Below, one piece after another: positions 52,076 to 60,061 of a stretch of DNA of 64,000 nucleotides; positions within the stretch are counted from its first letter, which is position 1; each line of letters starts with the position of its first letter. The stretch lies in contig JAPPES010000136.1 in the NCBI GenBank assembly GCA_028824125.1, positions 1 through 64,000 of the forward strand, given 5' to 3'. A model generated the notes under the pieces. That model saw only the letters and a program-made list of their open reading frames with translations. It did no database searches and was not told the DNA's origin. A program made the position numbers and the translations under genes. Source of the DNA: Candidatus Poribacteria bacterium. GTDB taxonomy: Bacteria; Poribacteria; WGA-4E; WGA-3G.

Positions 52076-54130
52076 ATGTCCAACACCAAATTGTACGTCA
52101 TTAGGTTTCTCCTTTTCCACATTCTTTTTTTGTCTTTCGCTCATTTTCTTACGGTTCAAGCCCAAGAAAACCAAAAACCGATAGAACTTGAGAAAATTGT
52201 TGTAACGCCTGGCCGATTTATGATTTATGATGGCGCGACCCCGCAGCTTTCACTTTCCAAGAAAGAGATAGAAAGGTTTCCATTAATCGACAATGATATA
52301 ATGCGTTCAGGACATATTTTACCGGGTGTTACTGCAAATGATTATAGCGCACGTTTCAGCGTCCGAGGGGGCGAAAAGGATGGCGTCTCAGTGAGATTGG
52401 ACGGAATGGAACTCTACAATCCGTATCATCTGCAGGATTTTGGCGGGGCTGTATCGTTGGTCGGGCTGGGTTTAATCCAACGGGCTGATCTGCTGATGGG
52501 CGGATTCCCCGCAGAATATGGACAAAAAATGTCGGGTGTGTTTGACATGACAACCAAGCCACCGAATACAGAAAAGGTCTCAGCAAATTTCGGGATAGAC
52601 CTTATCAATGCAACCGCTATGGTGGAGGGACCTCTAACTGAAAAAGGCGGATGGATGCTGTCAGCACGCCGCGGTTACGTTGACTTAATCCTTGCACTCA
52701 TAGATCTTGACGAGGAATATAAACCACAATATGCCGATGTCTACGGAAAACTGATGTATCAGATAACAGAAGCAGATACACTCACGCTTAACGGGTTGTA
52801 CGGTTGGGATAAAAATCTGATACGTGTAGACGATATAGATAACAACTTGGATTCCCTATACGACAATTCAACTGTTTGGCTAAAATGGCGACATACGTTT
52901 GGCACTTCGTATTGGACAGATGTTTTTGTTTTTGGTGGCGCATCAAGCCAAGAAAGAACAACTGGAAAAAGCCAAGAGAGAACAATTGGAAAATCGGATT
53001 TTGACAATCGCGATTTTCGATTTTTAGGCACAAAAGCAGAACTCACAGTAAACGCATTTGAAAAACACACGTTTCGTACGGGTGTTGAGTGGCGTTGGTC
53101 GACTGCCCAATACGATTACGACGTTCAAGAACGGCAGGCAGGCATAAACGAATATAAGCTGATTCGCGCAAATATTGACGACAGCGGAAGTGACATCAAA
53201 TTATTTCTACAAGATGAGTGGCAGATTCATCCAAAATTTGCTCTTAATGTAGGTGGGCGCTATGTCGTTCAGAACTATCGGAATTCAGATGTTCAAAACT
53301 ATGAAATTGGGCCTCGTGTGGCGTTCGCGGTAAGTCCGAAGAAAAATTTAGTATTCCGAGGTGCCTGGGGTGTCTATCATCAACCTGTCGATTTGATGTC
53401 AGTGCCTGTTGAAGATAATATAAAGACCGTCGGACGCGCCGAACAAGCAATGCATTATATCCTCGGCTGTGAATATACGCGTGGCAACAATTTTTTGATT
53501 CGCCTTGAAGGATACTACAAAAAATTTGATAATTTGGTAGGGAGACTGAGAGAATTTGGACGGCAAATGCAGATTTTTACACCCCCAGAATCCGCTGATG
53601 CAAGGGGATTTGATCTATTCGCGACACAAGCTGTTTCATCACGTTTGACATGGGGACTTGGTTACGCTTACGGCATCGCAAAAGAAACATCGGATAACAG
53701 GACAATCTTTCGGCAATATGATAGACGGCATTCACTTTTTCTAAGTAGTAGTCATCAGATTTCGTCAACATGGCATCTCTATCTCAGCTGGCGTTTTCAT
53801 ACGGGCGATCCGAGAACACCTTTGACTCATGAAAAGGTTCAATTAACAGAAGGTAGTATTGCTTGTAATCGGCAATTTGGCGAAACACATTCGGAGCGAT
53901 TGCCAGCTTACCATAGTCTCGATTTTCGGATTACAAAGCGTAGCCCATATAAACGATGGGCACTTACATGGTATTTTCAAATTTTAAACTTATATAACCA
54001 CACCAATTTAGATCAGTATGCGTTCAGTGAAGTACGTGATGAAGTAACAGGTGCTATTACCGACTGCGTAATTGAGGAAGAACCGCAGTTACCAATTATT
54101 CCTACGTTAGGCATGACGATTACATTTTAA
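52076..54130 (+). CDS. TonB-dependent outer membrane receptor
   Basis: A 684-residue protein. A signal peptide (about 1-30, ending 'VQAQE') is followed by a TonB-box-like 'IELEKIVVTPGR', a plug domain with 'FSVRGGEKDGVSVRLDGMELYNPYH', and a 22-strand type barrel ending in 'GMTITF' with C-terminal Phe. The absence of a long N-terminal extension argues against a transcription-coupled transducer. The ligand may be a siderophore, vitamin or carbohydrate. A small tandem duplication 'SQERT-TGK' near residue 300 lies in a loop. It has its own strong promoter, and rhodanese follows 31 bp later. Confidence 0.93.
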   Translation: MSNTKLYVIRFLLFHILFLSFAHFLTVQAQENQKPIELEKIVVTPGRFMIYDGATPQLSLSKKEIERFPLIDNDIMRSGHILPGVTANDYSARFSVRGGEKDGVSVRLDGMELYNPYHLQDFGGAVSLVGLGLIQRADLLMGGFPAEYGQKMSGVFDMTTKPPNTEKVSANFGIDLINATAMVEGPLTEKGGWMLSARRGYVDLILALIDLDEEYKPQYADVYGKLMYQITEADTLTLNGLYGWDKNLIRVDDIDNNLDSLYDNSTVWLKWRHTFGTSYWTDVFVFGGASSQERTTGKSQERTIGKSDFDNRDFRFLGTKAELTVNAFEKHTFRTGVEWRWSTAQYDYDVQERQAGINEYKLIRANIDDSGSDIKLFLQDEWQIHPKFALNVGGRYVVQNYRNSDVQNYEIGPRVAFAVSPKKNLVFRGAWGVYHQPVDLMSVPVEDNIKTVGRAEQAMHYILGCEYTRGNNFLIRLEGYYKKFDNLVGRLREFGRQMQIFTPPESADARGFDLFATQAVSSRLTWGLGYAYGIAKETSDNRTIFRQYDRRHSLFLSSSHQISSTWHLYLSWRFHTGDPRTPLTHEKVQLTEGSIACNRQFGETHSERLPAYHSLDFRITKRSPYKRWALTWYFQILNLYNHTNLDQYAFSEVRDEVTGAITDCVIEEEPQLPIIPTLGMTITF

Positions 54131-54161
54131 TCGCGTGTTTTACTTTAGGTGAAGCGTGAAA

Positions 54162-54602
54162 ATGTTTAAACGTATCAGAAACTTATTATACCAAATCTGG
54201 GATTCCGCCAGAACCTCACGCGACAACTTTCTACCACGGGTAGCCCCCAGCGTAGAAGAGGCGATCTTACCTTATGACCCCGAAGAAAACGCTATCTTGC
54301 CAAGTGAACTTAAACAGATGATGAATGCTGGCAGAGATTTCGTTTTGCTTGACGTGAGGGAGGTATGGGAGTACCAACTTGTTCATATTGAGGGGGCAGT
54401 GTCTATCCCGCTTGGCGAACTGCCAAGACGATCTCGCGAACTTTTACCGGTAGATGAAATTGTTGTTTACTGTCATCATGGAATGCGGAGTCTTGATGCC
54501 GCATATCTGCTACAACAACTCGGATTCAAATCGGTCCTCAGCGTTGCTGGCGGGATTGATAGGTGGGCAAAAGAGATTGAACCGGACATGCAGCGTTATT
54601 AG
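54162..54602 (+). CDS. Rhodanese-like domain protein
   Basis: A 146-residue single rhodanese domain after a 45-residue basic N-terminus. 'DFVLLDVREVWEYQLVHIEGAVSIPLGEL' is the conserved first half, and the active-site loop is 'YCHHGMRS' with catalytic Cys. The domain moves sulfur or selenium as a persulfide. The ATG at 54162 has AGGTGA nine bases upstream; an in-frame GTG two codons earlier is too close to it. It follows the receptor gene closely and may share its transcript. Confidence 0.9.
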   Translation: MFKRIRNLLYQIWDSARTSRDNFLPRVAPSVEEAILPYDPEENAILPSELKQMMNAGRDFVLLDVREVWEYQLVHIEGAVSIPLGELPRRSRELLPVDEIVVYCHHGMRSLDAAYLLQQLGFKSVLSVAGGIDRWAKEIEPDMQRY

Positions 54603-54641
54603 ATCGTAGTTACTCATCTGATTTGAAGGGAGATTTTCACT

Positions 54642-55358
54642 GTGTCATTGAAAATCGGCATCACTTGCAAAAAAAATGTTCGCATGGAAAACTATACCGA
54701 TGCAATTGTAAATTTTGGAGGAGATCCGATCATATTTGCATCGCTGGAAAAATCGATTCCTGAACATTTGGCATCTATACCTAAATATGTTGAGAAAATT
54801 GACGGGCTTCTACTGCCAGGCGGTGGCGATATTGATTCGACCCATTTTTTTCAGGAACGACATCCTGAAGTTAATAATGTGAGCAGATCTCGTGACGCTT
54901 TAGAACTACGGTTGTGTCAAAAGGCTTTGAAAGCCAATATTCCTGTTTTCGGAATTTGTCGTGGTGTCCAGGTGATGAGTGTTGCAATGGGGGGAAGTCT
55001 CTATCAAGATATAGAAGCAGTATATTCAAGAGAGGCACTTGATCATAAAGTAGATGAATATGGAGAGGATTCTCAACATCAAATTGAGATTAAACCCTAT
55101 AGCCGATTAAGCGAAATTGTAAATGAGCATCAAACCTTAGTGAACTCAGCCCATCATCAAGCAGTAGACGCGATTGGCGAAGAGTTTGTTGTGACAGCGC
55201 GTTCAGAGGATGGCATCATTGAGGCAATAGAAAACCCTTCAAAGCGGTTTGTGATAGGTGTGCAATATCATCCTGAACGGATGCTTAAAAAGCCAGAACT
55301 TCGTCAACATGCAGAAAAGTTATTTGAGGCGTTTATTCATGCCGCTAAACAACGATAG
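54642..55358 (+). CDS. Class I glutamine amidotransferase-like hydrolase (peptidase C26, PuuD type)
   Basis: A 238-residue enzyme. The nucleophile elbow is 'FGICRGVQVM' (Cys), and the His-Glu pair is 'QYHPERM' near the C-terminus. 'LLLPGGGDIDSTHF' is the oxyanion region. It resembles gamma-glutamyl-GABA hydrolase PuuD, which cleaves gamma-glutamyl amides. The GTG start at 54642 is preceded by AAGGGAG. It lies 39 bp after the rhodanese gene and converges with the PorV-like gene 19 bp away. Confidence 0.9.
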   Translation: MSLKIGITCKKNVRMENYTDAIVNFGGDPIIFASLEKSIPEHLASIPKYVEKIDGLLLPGGGDIDSTHFFQERHPEVNNVSRSRDALELRLCQKALKANIPVFGICRGVQVMSVAMGGSLYQDIEAVYSREALDHKVDEYGEDSQHQIEIKPYSRLSEIVNEHQTLVNSAHHQAVDAIGEEFVVTARSEDGIIEAIENPSKRFVIGVQYHPERMLKKPELRQHAEKLFEAFIHAAKQR

Positions 55359-55377
55359 CCCGAAAACGGGTCTATTA

Positions 55378-56307
55378 CTAAAAAGTAGCGATCAAAGAAA
55401 ATCGGTGTGTTAGCCCCAAATCACCGAACGGTATCAAGGCATAATCAATTTGGAATCTTCGGAGCGTCAGTCCAAAACCGCCTCTAAGCCCTGAAGTTGC
55501 CCCTAAGTCGTTGCCACCGAATTTGTAATTATAACCTGTCCGTAGTTGCAATACGTTTCCTATTGTGTAAGCCCCTCCTATCCCGATAGAATTATCGTTG
55601 TCGGTGGGACGAATGAAATCCATTGTCATAACAACAGCATCGTTCCATAATCGATACGCTGTTCCTAATCTGAACGTGAAAGGGAGTTCAAACGCATCCT
55701 CAACGTACTGCACTCGTGGTCCGATATGTTGTGCGTTAAAACCGAGTGAAAGAGGAACGTTAGCAAAAGCATATAACCCGCCAAGATCAAATGCTATCCC
55801 GCTACCACTATCATCGGCAATCTGTTCCCGTAGGAGTTTGGCATTTGCACCAAAAGCCAACGTTTTCCCGATACTCCGCGCATAAGAGAGAACTATTGCT
55901 AAATCGTAAGGTCGGAAAAGGGTTGTTTCATTTCCCTCTTGATCGCGTCCTTGCAATTCACCAAAGGATAAGAAATTAGCACTTGCCCCAACAGTATTTT
56001 TTCCAATCGGAAGCGCAAATCCTACAAACTCATGATTGATTCCCGCAAACCATTCGTTATGCATCAGCGCAAGTTGCGGTTTTTGTAGCCTTGTGAGACC
56101 TGCTGGATTCCAAAACGATGCATAGAGGTCATCTGTTGCAGCGACTTGAGACTCTCCCATTCCCATTGCTTTCGCACCAACACCTATCTTGAGAAATGTC
56201 ATCGCGCGAGTGCCTGCGTTCTCGTGGATGTCTGTGCTATCGGCTGCAACAGGTATACACATGAGGATTGAAATAATGATAAGAATATAAGTAAAGACGT
56301 AATTCAT
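55378..56307 (-). CDS. PorV/PorQ-like outer membrane protein
   Basis: A 309-residue exported barrel. A signal peptide (about 1-22) is followed by 'AGTRAMTFLKIGVGAKAMGMGESQVAATDDLYASFWNPAGL', a hallmark of the PorV/UPF0164 family. The remainder alternates strands such as 'LQLRTGYNYKF' and ends in 'SLIATF' with C-terminal Phe. In Bacteroidetes PorV works in type IX secretion; whether a type IX system exists here cannot be seen. It may also be a fatty-acid-type channel (FadL-like). The ATG at 56307 has only weak upstream signals. Confidence 0.85.
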   Translation of the reverse strand: MNYVFTYILIIISILMCIPVAADSTDIHENAGTRAMTFLKIGVGAKAMGMGESQVAATDDLYASFWNPAGLTRLQKPQLALMHNEWFAGINHEFVGFALPIGKNTVGASANFLSFGELQGRDQEGNETTLFRPYDLAIVLSYARSIGKTLAFGANAKLLREQIADDSGSGIAFDLGGLYAFANVPLSLGFNAQHIGPRVQYVEDAFELPFTFRLGTAYRLWNDAVVMTMDFIRPTDNDNSIGIGGAYTIGNVLQLRTGYNYKFGGNDLGATSGLRGGFGLTLRRFQIDYALIPFGDLGLTHRFSLIATF

Positions 56308-56415
56308 AAAGTGTTTTTAACTATCAACAAGGTTTACCAAGTTTCTGAATTTGTTCCTAAATAGTATGTGGATATTATAACCTAAGGTTGGATTATATTA
56401 TCTGCATTAAACATC

Positions 56416-57321
56416 CTACCAATTCTTTAGTGTTTCGCTAATTTCACGTTCTAAATATGTATTCAATGCATTTCTTGACAGAACTAATGCCTGTTCGAGA
56501 TCTTGTCTTCCTTCTTTGACACGTCCTATCATTTTCTTTGTTATTCCGCGATCATAATATGCTTGAGCATTATCTTTTTGAAGACGAGTTACTACATCAA
56601 AGTCAGCGATAGCATTATCATAATGCCTTATTTCTCTATACGCAGTCGCGCGGTTATAGTATGCTTGAGCATAACCCGGTGAAATGCTTATAGCTTTACT
56701 AAAATCTAATATAGCATCTTCAGGGTGACCTAAGTTGCCTTTCGCACATCCTCTGCTGTAGTAGGCGAGAACGTGATCAGATTTCAGGCGAATTACCTTA
56801 TTGAAATCCGAGATGGAGTTAAAATATTGTCCAAGATCTCGTTTTAGAATTCCTCTTTGATAATATGCTTCAACATAATTTTTGTTTATTTTTATAGCCA
56901 TATCACAGTCTTTAATAGCCTCTTCCAATTTGTTGAGTCTACGTTTTGAAATACTGCGCCTATAATACGCAAGGACAAAGGCAGAATCTAATTGTATCGC
57001 TATGTTAAAATCTAATATAGCATCTTCAGGGTGACCTAAGTTATCTTTTGCAAGACCTCTGTTATAATATGGAAGGGCATTCCTTTCATTTAACTCAATA
57101 CATTCGTCATAATCTGCTATAGCATCAAAATATCGTCCTAAAGCATTTTTCGCCAATCCTCGGTTATTATATGCGTCTGAATAATTAGGATTTATTTGAA
57201 TTGCCTTATCAAACTCAAATATTGCCTCTTGATAACTTCCTTGATAATATAAAGTGTTACCTGTTTGATAGTGTCCTGTTGCAGTTTGTGTTTCTTCTAT
57301 GGGTAAGTTGGCGTTTTCCAT
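56416..57321 (-). CDS. TPR-repeat protein
   Basis: A 301-residue protein made almost entirely of 34-residue TPR units (about eight), each with the pattern 'AY-NRG-AK--LG---DAI-DF--AI'. No signal peptide. It should be a protein-binding scaffold. Two of the units share near-identical DNA ('aatatagcatcttcagggtgacc' at about 56710 and 57010), showing recent duplication within the gene. Its ATG overlaps the stop of the upstream coiled-coil membrane protein gene by one base, with GGGAGAAG upstream, so the two are coupled. Confidence 0.9.
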   Translation of the reverse strand: MENANLPIEETQTATGHYQTGNTLYYQGSYQEAIFEFDKAIQINPNYSDAYNNRGLAKNALGRYFDAIADYDECIELNERNALPYYNRGLAKDNLGHPEDAILDFNIAIQLDSAFVLAYYRRSISKRRLNKLEEAIKDCDMAIKINKNYVEAYYQRGILKRDLGQYFNSISDFNKVIRLKSDHVLAYYSRGCAKGNLGHPEDAILDFSKAISISPGYAQAYYNRATAYREIRHYDNAIADFDVVTRLQKDNAQAYYDRGITKKMIGRVKEGRQDLEQALVLSRNALNTYLEREISETLKNW

Positions 57322-57800
57322 TAGGCTGCTTCTCCCATATTTTCTTTTAAATCAGTCTGTGTATCATCTGTATACTTTTCAGAGCTACCATGATCTTTTG
57401 CCGATTCAGAAACATCTTGTTTTGGAATATTAGACTTTTTTAAAAAGAAATGTTGAATCAAATACCACCCTATATTTAGGATTATAACTCCGATTACTCC
57501 TCTCCAAATCCAAGATAAGGTTCCTTGTAACTCTTTTATATCGTCATTCATTAACTCTATTTGTTTGCCATTTACTGCGACCTCTTTCCCAAGGGCAGTT
57601 ATAGTCTTATTTTGTTCAGTAAATTTCTTATTTTGTTCAGTAAATTTTTTATCAATATAATCCCTGAGCCTATTTTCCAATTCGTGCATTTTTTCAATGA
57701 TAATTATTGTTTGTGATTCAGGAATCTTTTCTTGTCCGTACGCAATAGGGGTAAGGCAAAGCACAAAGATCACCATGAAAGTATCCCATTTGTTACGCAT
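57321..57800 (-). CDS. Exported coiled-coil protein with C-terminal membrane helix
   Basis: A 159-residue protein. A signal peptide (about 1-22, 'AYGQE') is followed by a coiled coil (about 30-95) that contains a tandem 'KKFTEQN' duplication, a transmembrane helix (about 99-118) and a polar C-terminal tail of about 35 residues. With the signal peptide cleaved, the coiled coil would be periplasmic and the tail cytoplasmic, where the coupled TPR protein could bind it. AAGGTGA precedes the ATG at 57800. Function unknown. Confidence 0.8.
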   Translation of the reverse strand: MRNKWDTFMVIFVLCLTPIAYGQEKIPESQTIIIIEKMHELENRLRDYIDKKFTEQNKKFTEQNKTITALGKEVAVNGKQIELMNDDIKELQGTLSWIWRGVIGVIILNIGWYLIQHFFLKKSNIPKQDVSESAKDHGSSEKYTDDTQTDLKENMGEAA

Positions 57801-57993
57801 TTAGATTCACCTTTTATCACACAATACTATTTTCATTATCAAACTCACGTTATTATATCATATAGGTTTGTTGAAGTCAACTTCCATTTTATTCAAGTTA
57901 CAAACGTTTTGACTTCGTATCTCTCTAATGATATACTAATTATACGACTTGTGCCAGTTAACTAAATGTTTTTGTTATTTTCACAGATATCAG

Positions 57994-58135
57994 GGATTGT
58001 TCTATAACATATCGTCCCTACGGGACTAAAGATAGGGTATTCAACGTTTTTCTATAAACATATCGTCCCTACGGGACTAAAGATAGGGTATTCAACGTTT
58101 TTCTATAAACATATCGTCCCTACGGGACTAAAGAT
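57994..58135 (+). repeat. 51-bp tandem repeat array with GTCCC-TAC-GGGAC core
   Basis: The unit starting near 'acatatcgtccctacggg' recurs with a period of 51 bp (cores at 58014, 58065 and 58116), giving about 2.6 copies. The DNA between cores ('actaaagatagggtattcaa') is identical, so this is a tandem array and not a CRISPR. It lies about 115 bp upstream of the first helicase gene. Confidence 0.85.
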
Positions 58136-58248
58136 CGTTCCAAATGTGAGAATTACTTATAATAATTCCTGCTTATGTGAAAAAATATATTATAAATAGT
58201 TATTTAGCACAACTCGTTAATTATAAGTATTCTTTCCTACGATCAAAT

Positions 58249-59964
58249 ATGAATCTTGATAAAAACCAAGAGAAAGCTGTTAATCATTTTGCGGGCCCTG
58301 CCATCGTTGTTGCGGGACCAGGGAGCGGGAAAACCAGAGTCGTAACAGAACGTATTCTCAGTCTCATTCAAACCCACAATATCCCTCCTTCTAAAATCCT
58401 CGCCATAGCATTCAATAGAAAAGCGGTTGAAGAGATGGAAAATCGGATTGTTGCAGGGCTAAAGTCAAAAGGCACTTTACCTGTCATCCGTACACTCCAC
58501 GCCTTTGGGAAAGATATTGTGACCGCGAACCATAGGCATGCGGGATTTGAACATCATCCCGAAATTTGGTCAGGGGAGATAGACAAAATCATTGCACAAG
58601 AAAGGGGACAGATTGATCAGGCAGCCTCATCCACAACTGTTTCCATCTATAAAATTGAAAATAAACTGACAGGCAAGTGTTATATAGGGCAGTCCACAAA
58701 CCCGGAACGGCGCAGACGTGAACATTTTGACCACTCGTCAAATGATCGACTACGTCAAGCCATTCGTGCAGAAGGAGAAACGCAGTTTGTCTTTAAAGTG
58801 TTGGAACAGGTTGGAGGAAGAGAGGCAAACGGACGCGAAGCATATTGGATTAGACATCACAGAAACTGTGGCGAAGTGTTCAACCGCGCAGACCCAATGC
58901 GCGAACAATTTAGCAATCAAGTTATGCTCGAGATGTTCTGCCAACATTTTAACATTCAATACACGGATCATTTGGATAGAGACCCCGATTTTGAAAATCT
59001 TCGTGACCGTTTCTACGATATAAAAGATATAGTGATGCGTGCAAAACGACAAGTTGAAACCGGACTCTTTGATCCTAATTCGTTGAAAGACCCTGTTGCG
59101 CGTGAATTCGCAAAGAAATATGAAGACCAAAAATCAACCGCGAATGCTGTTGATTTTGAAGATATGATTATCTACGCAGCACATTTATTAGAGACCCGCT
59201 CAGATATCCGGCAAAAATACATAGACAGATACCCTTATGTGCTTGTTGATGAGTTCCAAGATATTGCCCCAATTGACTATCGACTTATTTCTCAACTGTC
59301 CGAAAATCTATTTGCTGTAGGAGACGATGACCAGGCTATTTATAGCTTTCGGGGCGGTGATTCCCAGATTATGCAGAAATTCTCTAACCGATCAGATGTA
59401 AAAAAATATGAGATTACGCGCAATTATCGTTCTACGTCAACAATTGTGGAGCATGCAAGAGCCATTATTGAACGAAACAAACCTCGGATTCGGAAAAACC
59501 TACGTTCTCATAATCCGATAAAAAATGAAATAGACATCATAGAGACGACACCTGAAACCATCAAAAAACATCTTCTACAAGAATTATCCGATAATATTGA
59601 GACAGCTATCCTTGTGAGAACTAATTATGAGATTGATCGAATTGAGGAGGTCCTTTCAAGTGAATCTTTATCTTTTCCGGTAGAGGTGACGACAATACAT
59701 AAAGCAAAAGGACAGGAATGGGAGAGAGTAATTCTTATTCATAATACGTTGGATCGGAGGTTTCCCCGCAAGGATACCATACTTGAAGAAGAACGGCGCG
59801 TCTTTTATGTGGCAATGACGCGGGCAAAGGGGCAGTTGGTTGTTCTCGGTGGGACGTGCCAATTTGTGCCGGAGTTTAAGAACATTCCTAAGAATATAGG
59901 GTATTATTATCGGCAGTTTGCGTATTGGCGCGCAAGAAGGAAACTGAAAAAACTTGAGACTTGA
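58249..59964 (+). CDS. UvrD-like SF1 helicase with inserted GIY-YIG nuclease domain
   Basis: A 571-residue protein. Helicase motifs: I 'VAGPGSGKT' (22-29), Ia 'AIAFNRKAVEEM', II 'VDEFQDIAP', III 'VGDDDQAIYSFRGGDS', IV 'RNYRST', V 'TTIHKAKGQEWERV', VI 'VFYVAMTRAKGQ'. Inserted at about residues 131-212, between motifs Ia and II, is a GIY-YIG domain: 'SIYKI', 'KCYIGQS', 'NPERRRREH', Glu in 'REAYWIRHH' and Asn in 'EVFNR'. All key nuclease residues appear present. ATG 58249 is chosen by alignment with the tandem paralogue downstream. It could unwind and nick DNA in repair, recombination or defence. It is shorter than UvrD (about 720). Confidence 0.9.
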   Translation: MNLDKNQEKAVNHFAGPAIVVAGPGSGKTRVVTERILSLIQTHNIPPSKILAIAFNRKAVEEMENRIVAGLKSKGTLPVIRTLHAFGKDIVTANHRHAGFEHHPEIWSGEIDKIIAQERGQIDQAASSTTVSIYKIENKLTGKCYIGQSTNPERRRREHFDHSSNDRLRQAIRAEGETQFVFKVLEQVGGREANGREAYWIRHHRNCGEVFNRADPMREQFSNQVMLEMFCQHFNIQYTDHLDRDPDFENLRDRFYDIKDIVMRAKRQVETGLFDPNSLKDPVAREFAKKYEDQKSTANAVDFEDMIIYAAHLLETRSDIRQKYIDRYPYVLVDEFQDIAPIDYRLISQLSENLFAVGDDDQAIYSFRGGDSQIMQKFSNRSDVKKYEITRNYRSTSTIVEHARAIIERNKPRIRKNLRSHNPIKNEIDIIETTPETIKKHLLQELSDNIETAILVRTNYEIDRIEEVLSSESLSFPVEVTTIHKAKGQEWERVILIHNTLDRRFPRKDTILEEERRVFYVAMTRAKGQLVVLGGTCQFVPEFKNIPKNIGYYYRQFAYWRARRKLKKLET

Positions 59965-60061
59965 ATTAGGGATTGTGGTATAATCGCTATTTATGTGTCT
60001 ATCTTGGAATTCCATATCTAACTAATTCCTATTTATGCTTTAATATCTACGAGAATATTCT

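Noticed and set aside
57994-58135. Possible CRISPR array near the helicase genes
   Set aside because: The DNA between the repeated cores is identical from unit to unit, so there are no spacers; it is a 51-bp tandem repeat and no cas gene is nearby.
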